Below are positions 37,628 to 48,765 of a DNA stretch of 64,000 bases, in pieces. Position 1 is the first letter of the stretch, and each line of letters begins with the position of its first letter. The notes beneath the pieces were generated by a model, which ran no database searches, was not told the origin of the DNA, and was given only the letters and a program-made list of their open reading frames with translations. Made by a program: the position numbers and the translations under genes. Location of the stretch: contig NZ_FOUS01000014.1 in NCBI RefSeq assembly GCF_900114915.1, positions 186,001 to 250,000 of the forward strand, read 5' to 3'. This DNA is from Bradyrhizobium sp. Rc3b (GTDB lineage Bacteria; Pseudomonadota; Alphaproteobacteria; Rhizobiales; Xanthobacteraceae).

Positions 37628-38314
37628 TCATTGCGGCCTCCCGCGATCGGTCCTTAGCTGGGGCCGCTGCCGCGGATCCGGCAGATCGACCTTGCCGATC
37701 TCGACGATCGCCTTGTTGCGGCTGAACAGTCCGAGCTTGCGCAGGATCTCGGTGATGTGCGCCTTCACGGTCGATTCGGCGAGTTGAAGCTCCTGCGCGA
37801 TCTGCCGATTCGGATAGCCGCGACGAAGCAGATCGAGCACGCGAAGCTGCTGCGGCGTCAGTTCGCGGAGCTTGACCTTGAGTGCCTTGCTGCTGTCGGC
37901 CCGCTTCCGCTGCGGCTCCGCCACGAAATCCTTCGGCACGGACACCGATCCGCCGAGCACGCCTTCGATCGATTGCGCGAGCTCGCGCTTGGACGTGGAT
38001 TTTGGCAGATAGCCGGCAGCACCCAGCGCCAGCGCCTCGCGGACCACATGCTGATCCTCCTCGCTCGAGACGATGGCGACCGGCAGGCGCGGATAGGTCT
38101 CGCGCAGCCTGAGAAAGCCGGAGAAGCCGGTTGCGTCGGGAAGCGAGAGATCGAGCAGCGCCAGGTCGATCCCGCGTTCGACCGAAAGCACCCGCAAGGC
38201 GTCCTCGATCGACATCGCTTCCAGAATGCGGGCCTCCGGCAGCGCCAGCCGCACGGCATTGCCGAGCGCCTCGCGAAACAGCGGATGATCATCGATGATC
38301 AGGAAGCTGGTCAT
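37628..38314 (-). CDS. NarL/LuxR-family response regulator (2)
   Basis: A 228-residue paralogue of the preceding regulator. Receiver with phospho-Asp55 in ALLDLSLPD and lysine in GYLPKSTSKRE; HTH with LTPQQLRVLDLLRRGYPNRQ and STVKAHITEILRKL. The start MTSFLIIDDHP (ATG 38314) follows GGGGAAGG; the longer frame upstream is unlikely. It lies downstream of the XoxJ-cytochrome gene on the same strand, after about 110 bp. Two near-identical regulators beside one kinase suggest either branched output or heterodimers. Confidence 0.92.
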   Translation of the reverse strand: MTSFLIIDDHPLFREALGNAVRLALPEARILEAMSIEDALRVLSVERGIDLALLDLSLPDATGFSGFLRLRETYPRLPVAIVSSEEDQHVVREALALGAAGYLPKSTSKRELAQSIEGVLGGSVSVPKDFVAEPQRKRADSSKALKVKLRELTPQQLRVLDLLRRGYPNRQIAQELQLAESTVKAHITEILRKLGLFSRNKAIVEIGKVDLPDPRQRPQLRTDRGRPQ

Positions 38315-38422
38315 GGCACCTTCCCCGGGGTCCATCGCGCGGGCGCATCCATCGGACGTTGGTGCCGATGGATGCGAAACGGACCCTAGAACATCTCCCC
38401 GATGCCGTCCGGTCAAGACCAT

Positions 38423-39604
38423 TCAGTCGTTCGATTCGACCTGAACCGTCAGCAGAAAGGCGTAGATGTTGTCGAACTGGCTGTCGGTGAAGACCTCTTT
38501 CCAGGACGGCATGCCCTTGGCCGGACGCCCCTCATGCACCGTGGTCAAGAATTTCTCTCGCATCTCGTCGCCGTAGCGGTGACGCAGCAGCCTCAGATCG
38601 ATCTTCCGCTCACTCTGGATCGCGTCGGGACCATGGCAATGCGCACAGGTACCGTTGAAGATCTCCTTGCCCTGACCGACAGCTTCGGCATTTGACGCCA
38701 GCGCGTCGCCCTTGGTCTCGGTCGCGACGACGTTGGCCACTTGCGCCACGCCGGTCCCGGCGCCGGTCGTGGTTCCCGCCGGTGTCTGCACGGCGCTGAG
38801 GCGGAGAGGCTGACCGGTCGGCAGGCCATACTTCGCCTTGAGATCGGCGATGGTCCGCTCGAGGTCCGGCAAGACCGCATCGATCTGGTCGCGCAGCTCT
38901 GTCGAGGCCTTCGCGAAGCCGATCGCCGCGTCCCACGACAAACCTTCGCCTTCGGTGAGCTGAACGCGATAGCGATCCTGGTAGACGGTCTTGTTCAGCC
39001 AGCCGGCCACGGGTCCCCAGATAAAGGCGACGTCGGCCTTGCCCCGATCCAGCGCCTGCATGCCTTCCTCGGGCGACAGCACCGTCACCTTCTGGATGTC
39101 GTCACGCATCGCCAGGAGGTTTTGCGGCGTGCTGGCGAACTGCACGGCGACCCGTTTGCCCCGGAGATCGTCGACCCCTGAGATCGTCCGGTCCTTTGCG
39201 GTCACGAGGGCATAGCCTTCACGCGCAACCGTGCTCGAGAAGATCACGGCCGGCCCCATGAAATCCTCGGAGCGCGGCAGGCCGATCATGGCGTCGCATT
39301 GCTTGCCGAGCAGTGTGACGCGGACAGTGCGCTTGCCGAAATACGATTTGTACCAGTCGTAGGCGATCGGCCGCCCGAGCGCCCGCGCCAGCGCCTGCCC
39401 GATCTCGACATAGAGGCCGGGTTGCGAGGGGCTGTTGCTCGAGAACGGAAGATTGGTCGGATCGGCACAGAGCCGGAACGGCTGCACTTCGTTCGCGCGG
39501 CTCGGGGCGGCTGGCACGATGAGCGCGGAGCCGGCAACACATGCGAGCAAAGCTGCGATGGCGCGACGTCTGCTGTGGCCAAGGCCAGAACGATTTGGAC
39601 GCAT
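38423..39604 (-). CDS. XoxJ-like binding protein fused to cytochrome c
   Basis: Exported 393-residue fusion. A signal peptide lies at about residues 10-38 (SRRRAIAALLACVAGSALIV). Residues 40-270 are a family 3 solute-binding fold of the quinoprotein-dehydrogenase-associated type (XoxJ/MoxJ): FRLCADPTNLPFSS, DWYKSYFGKRTVR, FIWGPVAGWL. After an Ala/Thr/Gly-rich linker comes a class I cytochrome c with heme motif CAHCH (Cys320 to His324) and probable axial Met365 in GMPSW. XoxJ and the cytochrome XoxG are normally separate proteins; here one chain would both assist and take electrons from the dehydrogenase encoded 130 bp upstream. Start ATG 39604 has GGGAGGTGAGG before it. Confidence 0.88.
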   Translation of the reverse strand: MRPNRSGLGHSRRRAIAALLACVAGSALIVPAAPSRANEVQPFRLCADPTNLPFSSNSPSQPGLYVEIGQALARALGRPIAYDWYKSYFGKRTVRVTLLGKQCDAMIGLPRSEDFMGPAVIFSSTVAREGYALVTAKDRTISGVDDLRGKRVAVQFASTPQNLLAMRDDIQKVTVLSPEEGMQALDRGKADVAFIWGPVAGWLNKTVYQDRYRVQLTEGEGLSWDAAIGFAKASTELRDQIDAVLPDLERTIADLKAKYGLPTGQPLRLSAVQTPAGTTTGAGTGVAQVANVVATETKGDALASNAEAVGQGKEIFNGTCAHCHGPDAIQSERKIDLRLLRHRYGDEMREKFLTTVHEGRPAKGMPSWKEVFTDSQFDNIYAFLLTVQVESND

Positions 39605-39694
39605 CCTCACCTCCCGTGGTTGGGCATCGTTGGCGTGACGTTGGGACAAGGCCTGGCCTCGGCCGCAACGACGCGATCACATTTTGGGAAAAGA

Positions 39695-39728
39695 GCGCGT
39701 GTATCCCGTCACTCGGGGATACACGCGC
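39695..39728 (-). terminator. Strong terminator after the PQQ dehydrogenase gene
   Basis: A perfect 13-bp stem (GCGCGTGTATCCC / GGGATACACGCGC) with an 8-base loop, followed on the minus strand by TCTTTTCCC. It begins 7 bases after the dehydrogenase stop, so the dehydrogenase transcript should largely end here and the XoxJ-cytochrome gene needs read-through or its own promoter. Confidence 0.88.
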
Positions 39729-39734
39729 CAGTGG

Positions 39735-41450
39735 TCACTGGACGGAGAACACGAAGAGCGAGCCGCCCTCGGGAGCTGCAGCCGTCATCTTCTTGCCAAC
39801 CTCGCCCAGGAACGCGGGCAGCGCTGCCGTGCGGCCGACGACGATGGCGACGTATTGCTTGCCGTCGACCATGTAGGTCACAGGGCCCGCGCCGATGCCG
39901 GAGCCGAGATTCTTGCTCCAGAGCATTTTGCCGGATTTCGCATCGATGGCACGGAAATCGCCATGGATGTTGCCGGCGAACACCAGGCCGCCGCCAGTGG
40001 TCAGCGTCCCGCCATTGAAGGGCAGGTCTTCCTTGATGGACCAGACCTTCTTCTGGTTGACGGGATCCCAGGCCACGAGCTCGCCGAGGAAGCCACCGGG
40101 GCCTTCCTTGGTCGGGAATTCGGCTCCGAGATAGAACACGCCGCGCTTGTAGGCGACGTCGCTGACCGACCAATCCATGCAGACATTGTTGGAGGGAATG
40201 TAGACGAGGCCGGTCTGCGGGTTGAACGACATCGGCTGCCAGTTCTTGCCGCCGATCAAATTGGGGCAGATGTCCTTGGCGGGATGGCCGGGGCCCGGAC
40301 GCTTGTCGGGATCCTCGACCGCGCGCATGGTGGCGAGATCGAATTTCTGCGCCCAGTTCGAGAAGACATACTTCTCCGCCGAAAGAACCTTGCCGGTCTC
40401 GCGGTTGGCGACGAAGAAGAACCCGTTGCGATCCGCCTTCATCAGCGCCGGAACGTTGCTGCCGCCGATGTTGAGATCGGCGAGCACGGCCTCATTCACG
40501 CCGTCATAATCCCAGGCGTCGGCGGGTGTGGTCTGGATATGCCATTTGATCTTGCCGGTGTTCGGGTCGAGCGCGAGCGTCGAGGCTGTGTAGAGATTGG
40601 TCAGCTTGCCGAAATCGCCGTTGCCGGTCGAGCGCACGGCAGTGTTCCACGGCCCGGGATTGCTGGTGCCCCAATACACGGTATCGGTCTTGGGATCATA
40701 AGAGCCGACCAGCCAGGCCGCGCCGCCGCCATGCTGCGCGGAATCGCCCTTCCAGGTATCGCCGCCGGGCTCCTCCGGCGTCGGAACGGTGTAGGTCTGC
40801 CAGGCGAGCTTGCCGGTGTTGATGTCGAAGGCCTGAAGCGCGCCGCGCACGCCGTACTCGCCACCGCCGAAGCCGGTGATGACCTTGTCGCGCACGACCA
40901 GCGGCGGCGAGGTGATGACCGAGCCCTGCTTGTAATCGACCACCTTCGCCGTCCACAGCGCCTTGCCCGTCGCGGCGTCGAGCGCGGTCAACTTGCCGTC
41001 GAGCCGGCCGACGAAGATCTTGCCGTCGGCGTAGGAGACGCCGCGATTGTTCACGTCGCAGCAGGCGTATTGCAGCACGTCGTCCGGAATCTCCGGCTCA
41101 TAGGTCCACTTTCGCGCGCCGGTCGCAGCGTCGAGCGCATAGACGTATTTCGGCCCCCATGAGGTCGAGACGTACAACGTGTTGCCGATGACGATCGGCG
41201 AGGATTCGTTCGAGCGCAGCGATGCAAGCGAGAACGAATAGGCAAGCGACAGCTTGCCGGCGTTCTCGGCGTTGATCTGGTTGAGCGGGCTGAAACGCGT
41301 GTTGGCGTAGTCGTGGCCCGCGACCGCCCATTGATTGGAATCGGATTGCGCTTTGAGCAGTGAATCGTTGGCGCGAACGCCAACTGTGCCGGCGCCCAGC
41401 ATCGCGATCATCGAAATGCCGGCCAAGAAGCCCCTCGTTCCAAAGGTCAT
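39735..41450 (-). CDS. PQQ-dependent alcohol dehydrogenase, lanthanide type (XoxF/ExaF/PedH-like)
   Basis: Periplasmic quinoprotein of 571 residues that oxidises methanol or short alcohols to aldehydes. A signal peptide ends near residue 27. The eight-bladed propeller shows repeated tryptophan-docking motifs (ALDAATGARKWTYE, LDAATGKALWTAK, DINTGKLAWQTY). Vicinal cysteines 130-131 form the disulfide near PQQ. The catalytic aspartate 314 is followed at +2 by Asp316 in WDYDGVNE; calcium enzymes have Ala or Ser at that position, so lanthanide use is strongly suggested. Sequence around GTSNPGPWN is closer to ethanol-type enzymes than to classical XoxF, so the substrate is open. Start ATG behind GGAGGGAATAA. 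Confidence 0.92.
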   Translation of the reverse strand: MTFGTRGFLAGISMIAMLGAGTVGVRANDSLLKAQSDSNQWAVAGHDYANTRFSPLNQINAENAGKLSLAYSFSLASLRSNESSPIVIGNTLYVSTSWGPKYVYALDAATGARKWTYEPEIPDDVLQYACCDVNNRGVSYADGKIFVGRLDGKLTALDAATGKALWTAKVVDYKQGSVITSPPLVVRDKVITGFGGGEYGVRGALQAFDINTGKLAWQTYTVPTPEEPGGDTWKGDSAQHGGGAAWLVGSYDPKTDTVYWGTSNPGPWNTAVRSTGNGDFGKLTNLYTASTLALDPNTGKIKWHIQTTPADAWDYDGVNEAVLADLNIGGSNVPALMKADRNGFFFVANRETGKVLSAEKYVFSNWAQKFDLATMRAVEDPDKRPGPGHPAKDICPNLIGGKNWQPMSFNPQTGLVYIPSNNVCMDWSVSDVAYKRGVFYLGAEFPTKEGPGGFLGELVAWDPVNQKKVWSIKEDLPFNGGTLTTGGGLVFAGNIHGDFRAIDAKSGKMLWSKNLGSGIGAGPVTYMVDGKQYVAIVVGRTAALPAFLGEVGKKMTAAAPEGGSLFVFSVQ

Positions 41451-42377
41451 TTATTCCCTCCGTGATGTTGCTTTGCGCGCCACGTTGAGCGCCGATGCGC
41501 TTTTGCGCTTTTCGATACGCAGTTCGACTGCGAACCATCACGGAAATTACAGCATCGCCTTTTCGCGCTTAGTATAGGCGGAAGGTAGTAGTGCAAATCG
41601 TTGTCAGGCTTGGCCGCTCATCTCGTTGTCGGCACTCGTTTCTTGTCGCTTGTTGGCAGCTCCAAACCAGCGATCGGATTGCGGCAACATCGTGTGGCCA
41701 TCCGCGCGTTCCGTCGAAAGTCGGCATCAGCGACGACCGCAAATCACGACGACGGCTCAACCGCGGCGAGGGCTGCTGAGCGGTTACAATATCCGTCAAT
41801 GTCGCTGTATCGTTGCAGCTCGCTTTGACCGGCCCGCATTCAGGCACGAGGGTGATGCTCGGCGGCGAAACCATCTCGAGAGATTGGTTGTCTTCTTCGC
41901 GTCCATCGATCGCCAGGGATCAGGGCGGACTTGGGCAGGCCGCCTCCCGACAGGCCGGCCAAGCCGGTCCAGCTCGTCATGTCGGATCAACATTCCAATA
42001 AAATCAATGACTTATCGTGCAAAACCCTACTACCAAGATCGCGATTACAAAGTTGCCCGGCCGTGCTCCTATTTGCGGAGCGACGACAGGAGTCGTCCCA
42101 AGGGAGAGACAATCGGCGGCGCCAAGACCGACATCCACGGGGCGAGCAGCCTTCGCGCGATGGCAGAGCAGGACGCCGCGGAAGACGCGAGAGACCATCT
42201 CCTTGCAAGTTTCAGACGGGTCGCGCCATGCACTGGCGGCGACACGGATCGGTGTTGTCTGATCGCAGCGCCTCGACGACCGTTTCGTGACACCCGGCGA
42301 CCCAAAATCCCAGTTGCAAAGTTTCATCGCGCTGTTTCTAATTGGAATAACTACAAACATTCTGGGAGGACGACACC
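41451..42377. other. 927-bp gene-free interval between PQQ dehydrogenase and cox genes
   Basis: No recognisable coding region on either strand; the reading frames present look like random open frames. It contains a small perfect hairpin GTTCG-ACTG-CGAAC at 41522-41535 close to the dehydrogenase start, AT-rich patches at about 41545-41580 and 41990-42020, and the cox promoter at its right end. The length suggests extended control regions for one or both divergent operons, or a decayed gene. Confidence 0.5.
42314..42342 (+). promoter_or_regulatory. Sigma-70-like promoter of coxSLM
   Basis: TTGCAA, a 17-base spacer and TCTAAT (five of six matches to the -10 consensus) lie 36 bases before the coxS start. 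GGGAGG at about 42364 is the ribosome binding site. Confidence 0.5.
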
Positions 42378-42863
<486 letters not shown>

Positions 42864-42946
42864 AGCGGCGCGCCTCGAAAAGAACCACGGCTGCAGCTTT
42901 CGAGGGAAAGCGCGGTCAAAGAAATTTCCGGTCGGGAGGACCAGAC

Positions 42947-45289
<2,343 letters not shown>

Positions 45290-45304
45290 GAGGGAGGAAC
45301 GAAG

Positions 45305-46105
45305 ATGTACCAGACCACCTATCATCGCGCTTCCTCGGTCGACGAGGCTGCAAGCCTGTTCGCCAAGGGCAGCGAGTCCAAGTTCCTTGCCGGCGGCCAG
45401 ACGCTGCTGCCTGTGATGAAGCAGCGCCTCGCAAGCCCGTCCGACGTGATCGACCTCGGCAAGATCAAGGAGCTGCAGGGCGTCGAATTGTCGGGCGACA
45501 CGCTGACCATCAAGGCCGCCACGATCTATTACGACATCATGACCAATGCCGATGTGAAGAAGGCGATTCCTGCGATCGCCTATCTCACCTCGGTGCTCGG
45601 CGACCCTGCCGTGCGTTACCGCGGTACGATCGGCGGCTCGATCGCCAACAACGATCCCGCCGCGGATTTCCCCGCTGCATTGCTCGCACTCGGCGCCACC
45701 GTGAAGACCAACAAGCGGTCGATCTCGGCCGAGGACTTCTTCCAGGGCCTGTTCACCACGGCGCTCGAAGACGGCGAGATCATCACCGCCGTGTCGTTCC
45801 CGGTGCCGGCGAAAGCAGGCTACGAGAAGATGCGGCATCCGGCCTCGCGCTTTGCGCTGACCGGCGTGTTCGTCGCGCAGACCAAATCGGGCGAGGTTCG
45901 CGTCGCCGCGACTGGTGCCTCGCAATCCGGTGTGATGCGGGTGCCCGCGATTGAAGCCGCGCTGAAAGCGAACTGGTCGCCGTCGGCGATCGATGGCGTC
46001 AGCATTTCGGCGAGCGGATTGCTGGCTGACATCCACGGCACTGCCGAGTACCGCGCCAACCTCATCAAGGTAATGGCGCAGCGCGCGGTGGCCGCGGCGC
46101 GCTGA
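45305..46105 (+). CDS. coxM: CO dehydrogenase-type medium (FAD) subunit
   Basis: FAD-binding subunit of 266 residues. Flavin-binding motifs are AGGQTLLPVMKQR (about 32-44) and TIGGSIANNDPAADFPAA (about 108-125). It begins 15 bp after coxL behind GGGAGGAAC. A strong terminator follows, so coxS, coxL and coxM form a complete operon. The maturation genes found in CO-oxidiser clusters (coxD, coxE, coxF, coxG) are not in the window. Confidence 0.94.
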   Translation: MYQTTYHRASSVDEAASLFAKGSESKFLAGGQTLLPVMKQRLASPSDVIDLGKIKELQGVELSGDTLTIKAATIYYDIMTNADVKKAIPAIAYLTSVLGDPAVRYRGTIGGSIANNDPAADFPAALLALGATVKTNKRSISAEDFFQGLFTTALEDGEIITAVSFPVPAKAGYEKMRHPASRFALTGVFVAQTKSGEVRVAATGASQSGVMRVPAIEAALKANWSPSAIDGVSISASGLLADIHGTAEYRANLIKVMAQRAVAAAR

Positions 46106-46129
46106 TAGCGCCTCGACACAAATTTTCCG

Positions 46130-46162
46130 CGGCGCGCACTTCGGTGCGCGCCGTTTTATTTT
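46130..46162 (+). terminator. Rho-independent terminator after coxM
   Basis: A perfect 10-bp GC-rich stem CGGCGCGCAC-TTCG-GTGCGCGCCG with the stable UUCG tetraloop, followed by TTTTATTTT. It lies about 25 bases after the coxM stop. Confidence 0.95.
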
Positions 46163-46301
46163 GGCGGTGCGGCATCAAAAGCGCTTGCCTCGCTGGCATG
46201 AAGGCGAGAAAAGTTAATCAGCCGATTAACTCGCTCCAAGAATAATGTCAGCGGCGATACCGAACCATCGGCATCCGCCCGCGACCCGAGGAAACAACAA
46301 C

Positions 46302-47408
46302 GTGCTCGATAAATCAGCGCCCACCTCGACCGTCCGCGCCTCCGGCCCGCTCTCGGGCTTCCGCATCGTCGAATTCGCTGGCATCGGCCCTGGCCCGTTC
46401 GCCTGCATGATGCTGGCGGACATGGGCGCCGACGTCGTCACGCTCGACCGGGTCGGCGCGAAGAAGAGCATGAAGTCGGTGGCGGGACGCGGCCGCAAGG
46501 TGATCGAGCTCGACCTGAAGGACAAGGCGGCGATCGCAGAGGTGCTCGAACTGCTTGCCAGCGCCGATGCGCTGGTCGAGGGCTTTCGTCCCGGCGTGAT
46601 GGAGCGGCTCGGGCTCGGGCCGGACGTCGTGCTCGCTCGCAATCCCAAACTGGTCTATGGCCGCATGACCGGCTGGGGCCAGGAAGGCCCGCTCGCCAAC
46701 GCGGCCGGCCACGACATCAATTACATCTCCATCACCGGCGCGCTCGCGGCCATCGGCACGAAGGAAGCGCCGGTGCCGCCGCTCAATCTGGTCGGCGATT
46801 TCGGCGGCGGCGCGCTTTATCTCGTCGTCGGCGTGCTCGCAGCCCTGCTGGAAGCGCAGCGATCCGGCAAGGGCCAGGTCGTCGATGCCGCGATGTGCGA
46901 CGGGGCGGCCTCGCTGATGTCGTTCTTCTTCGACATGACGACGCTGGGCCGCTGGACCGAGGGGCGCAACCAGAACTTCCTCGACGGCGGCGCGCATTTT
47001 TACGGCGTCTATGAATGCGCCTGCGGCCATTTCGTCTCGATCGGCTCGATCGAGCCGCAGTTCTACGCGCTGCTGCGCGAGCATGCGGGCCTGACGGATG
47101 CCGATTTCGACGCGCAGATGAACCCCAAGGCCTGGCCGGCGCTGAAGGAGAAGCTGAAGGCCGTGTTCAAGAGCAAGACGCGCGAGGACTGGTGCAAGAT
47201 CATGGAAGGCACCGACATCTGCTTCGCGCCGGTGCTGACCATGTCGGAAGCAACCCAGCATCCGCACATGGTCGCCCGCAACGTGTTCGTCGAGCGCCAC
47301 GGCGTGAAGCAGCCCGCCCCGGCGCCGCGCTTCTCGCGGACACCGTCGGCGGTGCGTGAGCCGGAGCCGGCGGAAATCGGCGCGGTGATGCAGGCGTGGA
47401 AGAGGTAA
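46302..47408 (+). CDS. CaiB/BaiF CoA-transferase family, alpha-methylacyl-CoA racemase-like
   Basis: A 368-residue class III CoA-transferase-fold enzyme. LSGFRIVEFAGIGPGPFACMM at the start, the conserved Asp/Glu in the NYISITGALAAIG and LNLVGDFGGGALYLVVGVLAAL blocks, and RKVIELDLK fit alpha-methylacyl-CoA racemases, which epimerise 2-methyl-branched acyl-CoAs. A CoA-transferase role cannot be excluded. GTG 46302 follows GAGGAA with good spacing; an ATG at 46245 adds 19 residues without a ribosome binding site. It is separated from the cox operon by a terminator. Confidence 0.88.
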   Translation: MLDKSAPTSTVRASGPLSGFRIVEFAGIGPGPFACMMLADMGADVVTLDRVGAKKSMKSVAGRGRKVIELDLKDKAAIAEVLELLASADALVEGFRPGVMERLGLGPDVVLARNPKLVYGRMTGWGQEGPLANAAGHDINYISITGALAAIGTKEAPVPPLNLVGDFGGGALYLVVGVLAALLEAQRSGKGQVVDAAMCDGAASLMSFFFDMTTLGRWTEGRNQNFLDGGAHFYGVYECACGHFVSIGSIEPQFYALLREHAGLTDADFDAQMNPKAWPALKEKLKAVFKSKTREDWCKIMEGTDICFAPVLTMSEATQHPHMVARNVFVERHGVKQPAPAPRFSRTPSAVREPEPAEIGAVMQAWKR

Positions 47409-47431
47409 GTCTCACCCGGACAAAGGTCGCG

Positions 47432-47519
47432 TAGGGTGGGCAAGGGCGCGCAGCGCCGTGCCCACGTCTTCGCATCAACTGGGCAGGACGTGGGCACGCT
47501 TCGCTTTGCCCACCCTACG
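47432..47519. repeat. GTAGGGTGGGC-type inverted repeat (copy 2)
   Basis: GTAGGGTGGGCAAGG at the left and TTTGCCCACCCTAC at the right are complementary, with GCCGTGCCCACGTC / GACGTGGGCACG inside. It lies between convergent genes (CaiB-type and hppD). Confidence 0.88.
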
Positions 47520-47541
47520 GCAGTGTGCGTGAGGCTAGAAC

Positions 47542-48657
47542 CTACGCCGCATCCACCTTCAAAACCCCGCGCCGGATCTGATCCTCCTCGATCGATTCGA
47601 ACAGGGCCTTGAAATTGCCCTCGCCGAACCCGTCGTCGCCCTTGCGCTGGATGAACTCGAAGAAGATCGGGCCGATCGCGTTGGCCGAGAAGATTTGGAG
47701 CAGCACCTTGGTCTGGCCGCCCTCGACCACGCCTTCGCCGTCGATCAGGATGCCGTTCTTCTGGAGACGCGCGAGGTCCTCGCCATGCTTGGGCAGACGC
47801 GCGTCGATCCGCTCGAAATAAGTCTCGGGCGGCGGCGGCATGAACGGCAGACCGGCGTCACGCAGGTCTTCGATGGTGCGGTAGATATCGCGGCAGCCGC
47901 AGGCGATGTGCTGGATGCCCTCGCCGCGATAGGTCTTCAGATATTCCTCGATCTGGCCGGAATCGCCGGCATCCTCGTTGATCGGAATCCGGATCTTGCC
48001 ATCCGGGCTGGTCAGCGCGCGGGAGAACAGTCCGGAGGCGCGGCCCTCGATGTCGAAGAAGCGGATCTGGCGGAAGTTGAATAGCTTCTCGTAGAAGCCG
48101 GCCCAGACATCCATGCGGCCGCGGTGGACGTTGTGGGTGAGATGGTCGAGATAGAACAGGCCAGCGCCGGCAGGCCGCGGATCGCGTGCGCCGAGCCATT
48201 CGAACTCGGCATCATAGGCCGAACCTTTGGCACCGTAGCGGTCGACCAGATAGAGCAGGCTGCCGCCGATGCCCTTGATCGCGGGCACGTCGAGCGTCTT
48301 CTGCGCCGATGACACATCGGCAGGCTCCGCACCGAGCGAAATCGCGCGGTCATAGGCCGCCTTCGCATCGACGACGCGGAACGCCATCGAGGGGGCGCAG
48401 GGCCCGTGCGTGGCAACGAACTCGTAACCGTGGCTGCCGGGCTCCTCGTTGAGGAGATAGTTGATGTCGCCCTGGCGGTAGACCGTGATCTTCTTGGTCT
48501 TGTGGCGCGCGACGGGCGCATAGCCCATCAGCTTGAACAGCGCATGCAGCTCTTCTGGATTGGGATGCGCATATTCGACGAATTCGAACCCGTCGGTGCC
48601 CATCGGATTGTCGGCGCTAACAGTGGCCGGCGGTGCATCGTGCGGAAACGGTCCCAT
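47542..48657 (-). CDS. hppD: 4-Hydroxyphenylpyruvate dioxygenase
   Basis: Non-heme Fe(II) enzyme converting 4-hydroxyphenylpyruvate, from tyrosine, to homogentisate. Length 371 residues, two vicinal-oxygen-chelate domains. The iron ligands are the His in DHLTHNVHRG, the His in IQHIACGC and the Glu in IFFEFIQRKGDDGFGEGN near the C-terminus. I use the second ATG (48657), six bases after GGGAGAG. It is divergent from an Lrp-type regulator, with a palindrome between, and its product is the substrate of hmgA 3 kb away. Confidence 0.96.
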   Translation of the reverse strand: MGPFPHDAPPATVSADNPMGTDGFEFVEYAHPNPEELHALFKLMGYAPVARHKTKKITVYRQGDINYLLNEEPGSHGYEFVATHGPCAPSMAFRVVDAKAAYDRAISLGAEPADVSSAQKTLDVPAIKGIGGSLLYLVDRYGAKGSAYDAEFEWLGARDPRPAGAGLFYLDHLTHNVHRGRMDVWAGFYEKLFNFRQIRFFDIEGRASGLFSRALTSPDGKIRIPINEDAGDSGQIEEYLKTYRGEGIQHIACGCRDIYRTIEDLRDAGLPFMPPPPETYFERIDARLPKHGEDLARLQKNGILIDGEGVVEGGQTKVLLQIFSANAIGPIFFEFIQRKGDDGFGEGNFKALFESIEEDQIRRGVLKVDAA

Positions 48658-48745
48658 AGACGGCTCTCCCAAATTGCTGCTGGGAGGAACTATCCTTCAT
48701 GGAGCCCGCAATGAGCGTGCAAACGGAACGGCCTTTGAGTATCAT

Positions 48746-48762
48746 ATGCACGATCCGTGCAT
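48746..48762. promoter_or_regulatory. Perfect palindrome overlapping the Lrp gene start, hppD control site
   Basis: ATGCACG-ATC-CGTGCAT is a perfect 7-3-7 inverted repeat 84 bases upstream of hppD. It covers the GTG at 48757, which therefore is probably not the start of the Lrp gene. It is the best candidate for the binding site of that regulator. Confidence 0.6.
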
Positions 48763-48765
48763 GAA

